From assembly GCA_003218785.1 (NCBI GenBank), contig QHOM01000008.1, positions 1-8,508 on the forward strand: a DNA stretch of 8,508 nt, read 5' to 3'. The notes below the pieces were generated by a model that searched no databases, was not told where the DNA came from, and saw nothing but the letters and a program-made list of their open reading frames with translations. This document shows, in pieces, positions 1 through 5,520 of the stretch. How positions within the stretch are numbered: position 1 is the first letter of the stretch; every line of letters starts with the position of its first letter. The position numbers and the translations under genes are program-made. The DNA comes from Verrucomicrobiota bacterium (GTDB lineage Bacteria > Verrucomicrobiota > Verrucomicrobiia > Chthoniobacterales > UBA10450).

Positions 1-191
1 GATTCAACGTAGGAGGCTGGCGTCCGGGGTTCGTCGATTATCTTTTTATTGCATTCACCCAGAGCTCCACGTTTGGTCCGACCGACGCTCCACTGCTGGC
101 GCGCTGGGCGAAAGTTCTTACGATGTGCCAAATCTTCGTTTCGCTAAGCATTGTCGTATTGCTCATCTCGCGCGCCGTTGGCATCCTGTGA
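1..191 (+). CDS. Membrane protein, C-terminal end (partial)
   Basis: The frame is open from base 3 to the TGA at 189-191 and gives about 62 residues of a protein that starts before the window. The readable part runs from GGWRPGFVDYLFIAFTQS to LLISRAVGIL. A short semi-polar segment (FVDYLFIAFTQSSTFGPTDA) resembles the pore-loop stretch of two-helix ion-channel-like proteins. It is followed by a basic linker (RWAKVL) and a final hydrophobic helix (MCQIFVSLSIVVLLISRAVGIL). I have seen this C-terminus in conserved bacterial membrane proteins of unknown function, so a channel-like role is inference only. The gene converges on the small minus-strand gene that ends at 256, and the gap of 64 bases holds a possible shared hairpin. 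Confidence 0.6.
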   Translation, partial: FNVGGWRPGFVDYLFIAFTQSSTFGPTDAPLLARWAKVLTMCQIFVSLSIVVLLISRAVGIL

Positions 192-192
192 T

Positions 193-236
193 GCGTTGCG
201 GCGCCAGCTTTTTGCAAGGAAACAATGGCGCAACGC
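193..236. terminator. Possible bidirectional hairpin between convergent genes
   Basis: GCGTTGCG (193-200) is the exact reverse complement of CGCAACGC (229-236), with a 28-base loop that can pair a little further (CC at 204-205 with GG at 227-228). It lies between two genes that converge, directly after the TGA at 189-191 and 20 bases past the stop of the small minus-strand gene. There is no clear T-run after the stem on either strand, so a terminator role is only suggested by position. Confidence 0.3.
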
Positions 237-255
237 GCGCTTGTGGACCACTGCG

Positions 256-405
256 CTATCTGCCGATGAGAATTAAAATGCCGGCTGCGAGCGCCAAAAT
301 TCCGGTCACCACGACAGGGATGACGATATGAACGAGTACCGTAATTCCGACAATAATAAGGTAGATTGCGAGGAGAAGCATTCCGAGGTTTTTTGTGATA
401 GTCAT
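256..405 (-). CDS. Small two-helix membrane protein (49 aa)
   Basis: An ATG at 405-403 opens a 49-codon frame closed by TAG at 258-256. The protein begins MTITKNLGMLLLAIYLIIVG and ends in AAGILILIGR. It consists of two hydrophobic stretches (about residues 8-24 and 27-47) joined by VHIVIP, with a short polar N-terminus, so it should sit in the inner membrane as a helical hairpin. Very short proteins starting K-N-L-G-M-L-L-L-A-I are common in diverse bacteria and have no known function. The ribosome binding site is AAAGAGG, directly before the ATG, and it lies inside a small perfect hairpin (see 406-420). The frame is too short for most gene finders but has no competing start and a clean family look. 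Confidence 0.7.
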   Translation of the reverse strand: MTITKNLGMLLLAIYLIIVGITVLVHIVIPVVVTGILALAAGILILIGR

Positions 406-420
406 GCCTCTTTTTGAGGC
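406..420 (-). promoter_or_regulatory. Hairpin covering the ribosome binding site of the 49-aa gene
   Basis: On the minus strand the 15 bases before the ATG read GCCTC-AAAAA-GAGGC, a perfect 5-bp stem with a 5-base loop. The GAGG of the right arm is the likely Shine-Dalgarno sequence, so the folded RNA would hide it. The structure is seen in the sequence; a role in translation control is inference. Confidence 0.4.
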
Positions 421-601
421 AATCCTGTTGGCTTTGAACGCTTTAAAAGAGCCAATCGTTTGGTTTCGCCGCGTTAAATCGTTAAGTCGTGAATGCGACG
501 GTGTGACGCATCACGGAGTTTGCGGAACGGCGTAACAAATCACGCTCGAAAAGATTCGTCGGCCCGACAGTCTCCTGCGCGCCAAACTCGCTATGGCGGC
601 G

Positions 602-616
602 GAGCGAGTCTCGCTC
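602..616. repeat. Small palindrome GAGCGA-GTC-TCGCTC
   Basis: The 6-bp arms GAGCGA and TCGCTC are perfect with a 3-base loop, inside GGCGGAGCGAGTCTCGCTCT. It looks like one of the short GC-rich palindromes dispersed in this type of genome. No second copy occurs in this window, so repeat status is inference. Confidence 0.35.
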
Positions 617-646
617 TACAAGTCGTAGCGGCCACGCTTGATTATT

Positions 647-729
647 TGTCATTCCGAGCCGAGTTGAGGAATCTCTAACCGCCAACAATGAGAGATGTCT
701 CAACTCATTCGAGTTCGCTCGACATGACA
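647..729. repeat. Dispersed palindromic element TGTCATTC...GACATGACA, copy 1
   Basis: The left arm starts TGTCATTCCGAGCCGAG and runs on to GAGGAATCTCT. The right arm starts AGAGATGTCTC and ends TCGCTCGACATGACA. Read in reverse complement, the right arm matches the left with a few mismatches and small loops, so the whole 83 bases could fold into one long imperfect hairpin. A second two-armed copy lies at 5384-5480 and a single-arm copy at 7143-7170. It carries no coding sequence and resembles a REP or MITE-like element. Confidence 0.7.
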
Positions 730-846
730 AGATGCCTTGGTCGAAAAGATCATTCCATCTCAGCCATTTCGGTTTGTGGCGGTGAAATTGACAAATTGAG
801 CAGTAGCCAGACCTTGGGTGGATTCCATTTAACAAAACCTCGAGCG

Positions 847-1107
847 ATGGAACACGAAAAAATCATTTTCTTTCGGAACTTCTTCTTCCGCGCATTTATC
901 ATCGGCGTCCTATTCGCCATTTTCTATTTTATCGTTACGTATACTTTTTGGGACACTTGGGCAGCGTGGGCGACTCACGTCTTTAAAGTGGACGAAAAGG
1001 CACTTGGAAGACTGGTGCTAATGTTTTTCGTCAATCTGCGCGTCGTGCTTGTATTTTTCTTTCTCGTGCCAGCTTTGGCGTTCCACTGGATGGCTAGGAA
1101 GAAGTAG
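847..1107 (+). CDS. Conserved two-helix membrane protein, function unknown (86 aa)
   Basis: I place the start at ATG 847, giving MEHEKIIFFRNFFFRAFIIG and onward. The open frame extends 53 codons further upstream, but those codons translate the palindromic repeat at 647-729 and lack any protein character. The protein has a charged N-terminus, a first membrane helix (about residues 14-36), a periplasmic or cytoplasmic loop with WATHVFKVDEKALGRLV, and a second helix (about 54-80) ending in the basic tail ARKK. The FFRNFFFRAF start followed by two helices looks like a conserved hypothetical family, and I cannot name a function. No strong ribosome binding site precedes the ATG. The neighbours do not suggest an operon. 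Confidence 0.6.
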   Translation: MEHEKIIFFRNFFFRAFIIGVLFAIFYFIVTYTFWDTWAAWATHVFKVDEKALGRLVLMFFVNLRVVLVFFFLVPALAFHWMARKK

Positions 1108-1120
1108 AGACTCTCTGACA

Positions 1121-1457
1121 AATGTCTCGTCGCAACGGTCAGCGGTTGGCGGAGCGATTGGTTGGTGCTGCGCGCATACAAAAGTCTCAAAATGATCACT
1201 ACCGCCATCCCTGTAACAGCGATCCTAAACATAACAACGCCAAACCAGCCGCGGAGTGAATTTGGAGTCCAAGGCGCCGGTGAGACTGCGGTGACGAGCT
1301 GTGCGAACCGTCGATTAGTGAGGACGACAAACCAGCAAGAGTAAGGAACCGAGTGCGGTAAATACTCCTGTTTCCATGTAATGCGGGTAAGAAGAAAGGG
1401 CTGCCGTGATAAATACGATGCAAGAGTGATGATCACCGCAGAATACCGACGATCCAT
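1121..1457 (-). pseudogene. Possible decayed membrane-protein gene
   Basis: This stretch has no intact gene, but the minus strand shows membrane-like pieces in two frames. From an ATG at 1457 one frame gives MDRRYSAVIITLASYL. Just after, another frame gives FITAALSSYPHYMETG followed by VFTALGSLLLLVC, then stops. The first frame later yields GWFGVVMFRIAVTGMAVV and IILRLLYARS. Switching frames twice would join these into a plausible small integral membrane protein, which suggests frameshift decay. The alternative is chance: hydrophobic readings are common on the strand opposite purine-rich DNA. Nothing else is visible between 1108 and 1499 apart from the ribosome binding site of the next gene. 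Confidence 0.25.
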
Positions 1458-1487
1458 GTGAGATGTTTGTGGTGAATCTTCTGAAAA

Positions 1488-1491
1488 GGAG
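1488..1491 (+). promoter_or_regulatory. Ribosome binding site of the acyl-CoA synthetase gene
   Basis: GGAG within AAAAGGAGACG lies 8 bases before the ATG at 1500. It is the clearest Shine-Dalgarno match in the window and fixes the start of the interrupted synthetase gene, well upstream of the TTG at 1745 that opens the long downstream frame. Confidence 0.65.
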
Positions 1492-1499
1492 ACGTTGCG

Positions 1500-3190
1500 A
1501 TGGGGGCCGAAGCGTTTAAGGCTGCGCGTGACTTTCTGTTCGCGCATCGGACCGACTACAAGACCGCACATACGGAATTCCGCTGGCCCCAGCTCACCCA
1601 TTTTAACTATGCGCTCGATTGGTTCGACGCTGAGCTGGCACGCGGCGCAACTGCAAGCCAGCCTGCTCTGAAATCATCGGTGATGGCGCAGCCACCGTCA
1701 CCTTCGCCGAACTCTCCGAACGCTCCAATCGCATCGCCAACGGTTTGCACGCACTCGGTGTGAAGCGTGGCGAACGCATCTTGCTAATGCTCGGCAACGT
1801 CGTCCCGCTGTGGGAGACGATGCTGGCGGCAATGAAAGTCGGCGCTGTCGTCATTCCCGCCACTACGCTGCTGACTCGGAATGATTTGGAGGATCGCTTC
1901 GAACGTGGCCGTGTGCGCCATCTCATTGACAATGCCGCCGACGCAGCGAAATTCGATGGCCTCGATCCGACGGTAAAGCGCATTGCTCTGGGAGAAGCGC
2001 CGTCAGGCTGGACCAGTTATGCCTCTCTATTGCATGCGTCACCAAGCTTCACGCCAGATGCTCCGACGAACGCAACTGATCCAATGCTGCTCTATTTCAC
2101 CTCTGGTACCACCTCCCGTCCCAAACTGGTGGAGCATAGTCATCAGAGCTATCCGGTCGGGCATCTGATCACAATGTACTGGCTTGGTCTGCAGCTTGGC
2201 GACATGCATCTCAACATCTCGTCGCCGGGTTGGGCGAAGCATGCGTATAGCTGTTTTTTTGCACCCTGGAATGCTGGTGCCACGGTATTCATCGCCAACC
2301 AACCACGCTTCAATGCACGTGATATACTGCGGGCTATCGCTGCGAATAAGGTGACTACGCTCTGCGCGCCGCCAACTGTATGGCGCATGTTGGTGCAAGA
2401 GGACATGCAGTCGTGCACAACAGCGCTTCGCGAAGTCTGCTCCGCCGGCGAACCGCTGAATCCCGAAATCATCGAGCATGTGCAGAAGATTTGGAACCTT
2501 ACGTTGCGAGAGGCGTACGCCCAGACCGAGACCACGGTGCAGATTGCCTGTTTTCCTGGTCAAAAGGTGAAGCCGGGTTGCATGGGGCAAGAGGCGCCTG
2601 GCTATCGCATTCGTCTGCTCGATGCCGACGAGAAGGAGATCGAGGAAGGCGAAGTGTGTATCGCACTCAATCCCGCGCCAGTCGGTTTGATGCGCGGCTA
2701 CCAGAATGATGATGGCTCATTCGCTCCGTTAGGACGAACAGCGTATCGAACAGGTGACGTGGCGACCTGCGATGCAGAGGGCTATTTCACCTACGTCGGG
2801 CGCGCGGATGATGTGTTCAAAGCCTCCGACTACCGTATCAGTCCCTTCGAACTGGAAAGCGCACTGATTGAGCATCCCGCAGTAGCCGAGGCTGCCGTCG
2901 TTCCGACTCCCGATCCGCTGCGTCTCGCCGTGCCGAAAGCCTATGTGAGGCTGACTGCCAACAGTGTGCCAGATCGCACGACAGCGCTCTCGATCTTTCA
3001 GCACCTGGGCCAGGTCCTGGCGCCGTTCAAACGCGTGCGTCGCATCGAATTCTCCGACCTGCCAAAGACGATCTCCGGCAAGATCCGTCGTGTCGAACTG
3101 CGACAGGAAGAAGAAAAGCGAGCGAAAGAAGGCCGACCCAGTTCCAACGAATTTCGCGAAGAAGACTTCCCCGAACTATCTACACGCTGA
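1500..3190 (+). CDS. AMP-dependent acyl-CoA synthetase, frame broken near 1670
   Basis: This is an adenylate-forming ligase that activates a carboxylic acid with ATP and transfers it to CoA. The first 57 residues (MGAEAFKAARDFLFAH... to SQPAL) read in the frame of ATG 1500, which has a strong ribosome binding site. From 1671 the homology moves to another frame (EIIGDGAATVTFAELSERSN...). One missing G after CTG at 1668-1670 explains this exactly and restores a 563-residue protein, the usual length for the family. Numbered on that repaired protein, the P-loop TSGTTSRPK is at 201-209, YAQTET at 340-345, YRTGD at 416-420, the hinge region GRADDVFKASDYRISPFELE at 434-453, and the catalytic lysine of PKTISGK at 528. 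All core motifs are present. The substrate cannot be read from the sequence; the style fits acetate, medium-chain or aryl acid ligases. A truncated DUF1028 gene follows after 15 bases, probably once in the same operon. The break may be real decay or a sequencing error. Confidence 0.85.
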
Positions 3191-3205
3191 TACTGACCGC
3201 TAAAC

Positions 3206-3370
3206 ATGACCTGGTCCATTGTTCCACGTGATCCCGCTACGGGCGCCTTCGCCGTCGGCGCATCGTGCCCCTTCGTCCGCTTGGGTGTCGGTGCCGTTTC
3301 CACCCAATCGATGACCAATCGTTATCTCGGCCTTGCCGGCTGTTGCCCTCGCTTATTCACTGTGTGTTAG
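3206..3370 (+). pseudogene. DUF1028 family protein, truncated remnant (54 codons)
   Basis: ATG 3206 begins MTWSIVPRDPATGAFAVGAS and continues CPFVRLGVGAVSTQSMTNRYLG, the N-terminus typical of DUF1028 proteins, which have an Ntn-hydrolase-like fold and are normally more than 200 residues long. The frame ends at TAG 3368-3370, after 54 residues. The last dozen residues (LAGCCPRLFTVC) no longer look like the family, so the homology stops near 3335. There is also an apparent internal gap: family members usually have about 8-9 more residues between TGAFAV and VGA, as if recombination joined two similar FAV codon runs. The gene starts 15 bases after the synthetase stop and its 3' end overlaps the minus-strand 487-residue gene by 14 bases. 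It is most likely a dead remnant of a synthetase-DUF1028 operon. Confidence 0.65.
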
Positions 3371-4820
3371 ACGGTACCAGAATGGCCTCGCTCATTCCGT
3401 GGAGAAATTTCTTGTCGGCCGGAGCGATTGTCGCGAGAGCACCGCGTAATTTTACCTGGTCGCCTTCGACGAAATAATACGGACAAAGTCGCACCCGACC
3501 TTTCATTGTCTTCAGCTCATCGGAATCTGGATCCCAATATCGGTGCTCAAACAAGCGCCCCTTGTGAAAACGTTGCAGAATCGTTGGAGATGATTCGAAT
3601 GTCGCGAGCGCATGCTCGATCCTTTTCTCCCATTCGGCGTGCGGCAGATCGCTTCCGAGCACAATGCCGCGGCTGCCCCAGCCGAGTGGCGAAAATCCGC
3701 TTACCTTCAACAGAAGCTCGCGATCTTTCTGGCTGAATTTCGCAGCCTCGCGCCAGTCGTGAATCTCCAGTCGTGGGATGACTGCATGCTGCGGCAACGG
3801 CGTTGGGTCAAGCAGCCACGAGTAGGGAATAACCTCCTGCAGCTTGATGAAATATTTCTCGCCCAGTTCGCGTCGCCAAAATTCGCGAAGCGGCTGCATC
3901 CAAAAAAGCGCGAACCACATTTTCTCTTCGAGATACGGTTTGATCGGCGGCGTGATCGTGATTCGACCTTCCGCATTTGCGCGCAAAGCATTTTCGATAC
4001 CGGGAATATTTGGCAGATCGAACAATTCAAAAAAGCGATAGACGGCGCGGCCATCTTGCGGCTCATAATTCTCCGCTGGCATCACGCGCCAGCTGTAGCC
4101 GGGATCGCTGATCCTGGCTGGTGTGAAATTGCGAATAGAACCGGAGTCACCGACTCCGGCTACAGCATGGCGTTGATTTAATCGCGCGGCGATCCATTCC
4201 ATTTCCGGCCGGTAGGTTGCTGCCTCCTGCGAGACGACTATGTCGCCACCGTTTGGCAGGACACTTTGAAAGCCGTCCAGCATTCCATCGGCGCCGCCGA
4301 TGATTTGGCTGTCGAATGTTGAATAGATCTGGTTGAGCCAACCAGTCAGGCCAATCCCGCCGGGGACCGAATCGATTTCAGCAATGATGTAGCCTTCATC
4401 GGTCAGGATGAGATCTGGCCGGATCACTTGCGGTACATCGTCGCGAATTTCCTTGCGCCGCGAAAATTCGATCAGCTCTTTCGGCTTACCGGCATCAAGA
4501 TAGCGCGCTACCCATTCCGGCTGTTTGCCCTTGATGCTTAGTTGGTAGAGCTGATTACAAGCGCGCTGGAATACAAACAGGCGATGAGCAAGCTGCTCGA
4601 GGTCGGTCAGAATTTTTTTCTCGATTGGGAAAGCGTCCGGCGAAAGGAGCCAGTCTTTTTCAGCGAAGAGGCCCTCCTTGGGGAAAGCGTTACGAATGAC
4701 TTGGAGTTTCTCGCTCTCGGTGAAGGCTGCGAGGTTTGAGGTTTGAGGTTTGAGGTTTGATTTCAAGATGGTGCGATCCCACAGATACACATCAAACATC
4801 AAACGTCTTCCATCAAACAT
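3357..4820 (-). CDS. Uncharacterised conserved protein, possibly ATP-grasp-like (487 aa)
   Basis: A long soluble protein with no signal peptide or membrane helix. The most conserved-looking stretch is RPDLILTDEGYIIAEIDSVP followed by GGIGLTGWLNQ (about residues 134-164). It recalls the R-x-D...E-x-(N/D)...PGG-G pattern of glutathionylspermidine-synthase-like and circularly permuted ATP-grasp proteins; this is a weak family assignment. Later segments (EKMWFALFWMQPL, about 307-319; SGFSPLGWGSRGIVLGSDL, about 385-403) look like conserved core. The ATG at 4820 lies 3 bases after the ruvA stop, with GGAAG in the end of ruvA as ribosome binding site, so translation is probably coupled. The first 30 residues (MFDGRRLMFD...LKPQTSNLA) are encoded by heptamer repeats; true family homology probably starts near residue 33 (FTESEKLQVIRNAFP). 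Residues 219-243 are encoded by an inserted palindromic repeat. Confidence 0.6.
   Translation of the reverse strand: MFDGRRLMFDVYLWDRTILKSNLKPQTSNLAAFTESEKLQVIRNAFPKEGLFAEKDWLLSPDAFPIEKKILTDLEQLAHRLFVFQRACNQLYQLSIKGKQPEWVARYLDAGKPKELIEFSRRKEIRDDVPQVIRPDLILTDEGYIIAEIDSVPGGIGLTGWLNQIYSTFDSQIIGGADGMLDGFQSVLPNGGDIVVSQEAATYRPEMEWIAARLNQRHAVAGVGDSGSIRNFTPARISDPGYSWRVMPAENYEPQDGRAVYRFFELFDLPNIPGIENALRANAEGRITITPPIKPYLEEKMWFALFWMQPLREFWRRELGEKYFIKLQEVIPYSWLLDPTPLPQHAVIPRLEIHDWREAAKFSQKDRELLLKVSGFSPLGWGSRGIVLGSDLPHAEWEKRIEHALATFESSPTILQRFHKGRLFEHRYWDPDSDELKTMKGRVRLCPYYFVEGDQVKLRGALATIAPADKKFLHGMSEAILVPSNTQ
4092..4166. repeat. Composite palindromic repeat inside the 487-aa gene
   Basis: Perfect 11-bp inverted ends GCTGTAGCCGG (4092-4102) and CCGGCTACAGC (4156-4166) enclose two hairpins: AGCCGGGATC/GATCCTGGCT (4097-4106 with 4110-4119, one mismatch) and CCGGAGTC/GACTCCGG (4141-4148 with 4152-4159, perfect). 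The 75 bases are exactly 25 codons and keep the frame, encoding AVAGVGDSGS...ISDPGYS. A single copy of the same palindrome lies at 6076-6103 inside the glycosyltransferase gene. Confidence 0.75.
4731..4758. repeat. Tandem heptamer (GAGGTTT)x4
   Basis: Four perfect copies of GAGGTTT stand head to tail. On the coding (minus) strand they read AAACCTC and encode LKPQTSNL near the N-terminus of the 487-residue protein. A seven-base unit shifts the reading frame by one base with each copy, so copy number changes here would alter or break the N-terminus. Related heptamers (TTGAGCG, TTTGATG) occur at 4787-4820 and 6505-6592. Confidence 0.85.
4787..4820. repeat. Degenerate heptamer tract CATCAAA at the start of the 487-aa gene
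   Basis: On the plus strand two adjacent CATCAAA units, then CGTCTTC and another CATCAAA, fill the stretch just below the ruvA stop. On the minus strand they read TTTGATG and supply the ATG start and the codons MFDGRRLMFD. They are roughly complementary to the GAGGTTT array 30 bases away, so the two tracts form an imperfect inverted pair. Confidence 0.6.
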
Positions 4821-4823
4821 CCA

Positions 4824-5330
4824 TCATCTTCCTGCCGCCATTTTTTTGAGCACGAGCTTCACCAGTTCTTCCGCCGATTTCGCTTCGCCTTTTTCCTGCA
4901 GGTCGCGCACGGCTTTGTGCGCCTCGATTTGTTTGTAACCGAGCGCGATCAGCGCGAGCACAGCTTCGTTGGCCTGCTCTTGTTCGGGTGTGGGCGCGTG
5001 CGCGGCGCTCGCGGCTTCCCATGCCGCAGCTACTCCCAGTTTATCCTTCAATTCTAGAACGATTCTCTCCGCCAGCTTCGGTCCGATGCCGCTGACATGG
5101 TTGACCAGCAACCGAAAAAGGTCACGCTCTGCCGGCGTCATGAATCCGTAAAGGACATGCGCATCTTCGCGCACCGCCAGATGAGTGAGAATACGAATAG
5201 GCTGTCCGGCAGCGGGCAGTTTATCGTAGCTCGACAGCGGAATAAAAACTTCATACCCGACACCGCCGACATCGATCGTCGCGTGTGTCGGCAGCGCGCT
5301 CACTAGTTTGCCGTCGAGAAATGTGATCAT
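4824..5330 (-). CDS. ruvA: Holliday junction branch migration protein RuvA, short form
   Basis: RuvA binds Holliday junctions as a tetramer and loads the RuvB motor for branch migration. Domain I is complete (MITFLDGKLVSALPTHATID, then VGGVGYEVFIPL and THLAVREDAHVLYGF, residues 1-63). Domain II starts normally with AERDLFRLLVNHVSGIGPKL (68-86) but jumps straight to AERIVLELKDKL (87-98). In Escherichia coli RuvA the helix-hairpin-helix GVGPKLA is followed by about 35 residues that end with a second one, GIGKKTAER; those are missing here. The total of 168 residues against about 203 fits such an in-frame loss. Domain III, which contacts RuvB, is present (NEAVLALIALGYKQIEAHKA, 121-140, to the end). 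There is no strong ribosome binding site before ATG 5330. The next gene follows 3 bases after the stop; ruvB and ruvC are not in the window. Confidence 0.92.
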   Translation of the reverse strand: MITFLDGKLVSALPTHATIDVGGVGYEVFIPLSSYDKLPAAGQPIRILTHLAVREDAHVLYGFMTPAERDLFRLLVNHVSGIGPKLAERIVLELKDKLGVAAAWEAASAAHAPTPEQEQANEAVLALIALGYKQIEAHKAVRDLQEKGEAKSAEELVKLVLKKMAAGR

Positions 5331-5345
5331 AGCCGCGTTAAAAAA

Positions 5346-5508
5346 GTTAAAGCGATGAAGCGTTGAAGCGGGGATGCGTTCTTTGTCATTCTAAGCGAAG
5401 CGAAGAATCTCTGATTATTTCTGGGCGCTCATCTGCCGCAAGCCGATAGTCTGAGATGTTTTGCTCCGCTCAACATGACAGAGGAGGAAGACGCTTCAAC
5501 GCTTTAAC
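5346..5508. repeat. Outer inverted repeat flanking TGTCATTC element copy 2
   Basis: The left arm at 5346-5370 is GTTAAAGCG-ATGAAGCG-TTGAAGCG. The right arm at 5492-5508, read in reverse, is GTTAAAGCGTTGAAGCG. They match perfectly except for one extra 8-base unit on the left. They enclose the palindrome at 5384-5480, giving a nested structure that fills most of the gap between ruvA and the glycosyltransferase. Similar 8-mers stand at 473-496, upstream of copy 1. Confidence 0.65.
5384..5480. repeat. Dispersed palindromic element TGTCATTC...ACATGACA, copy 2
   Basis: The left arm starts TGTCATTCTAAGCGAAGCG and runs to AATCTCTGA; the right arm runs from TCTGAGATG to CTCAACATGACA. In reverse complement the right arm matches the left with a few mismatches. 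The centre (about 40 bases) differs completely from copy 1, so the arms are conserved and the loop is not. It lies between ruvA and the glycosyltransferase gene, where a transcript from the glycosyltransferase into ruvA would carry it. Confidence 0.7.
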
Positions 5509-5520
5509 GTTTGCAACGAA

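Larger units (their letters stand above)
406..846. other. Repeat-rich intergenic region
   Basis: I see no credible gene here. The stretch holds three near-copies of an 8-mer (GTTAAATC, GTTAAGTC, GTGAATGC at 473-496), a small perfect palindrome (GAGCGA-GTC-TCGCTC, 602-616) and the long TGTCATTC element (647-729). Frames that cross it on both strands read mainly through these repeats and have no family look. A perfect TTGACA is at 788-793, but no matching -10 box follows at the usual distance. Confidence 0.6.

Noticed and set aside
788..816. Perfect TTGACA as a -35 promoter box
   Set aside because: The bases 17-18 positions downstream (ACCTTG) do not resemble a -10 box.
482..835. 117-codon minus-strand open frame
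   Set aside because: It reads straight through the TGTCATTC palindrome and the small GC-rich palindrome, has no family character and no ribosome binding site.
688..846. 53-codon upstream extension of the 86-residue membrane protein
   Set aside because: The extension translates the right arm of the palindromic element and has no protein-like composition; ATG 847 is the natural start.
2039..2590. Long minus-strand frames opposite the acyl-CoA synthetase
   Set aside because: They are mirror frames of a well-supported coding region with high-GC third positions and match no family.
3612..4181. 189-codon plus-strand frame within the 487-residue gene
   Set aside because: Its translation is low in family character and rich in Arg/Ser, as expected for an antisense shadow; the minus-strand frame is longer and protein-like.
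4731..4820. CRISPR array
   Set aside because: The repeats are only seven bases and directly tandem, without spacers of even length.
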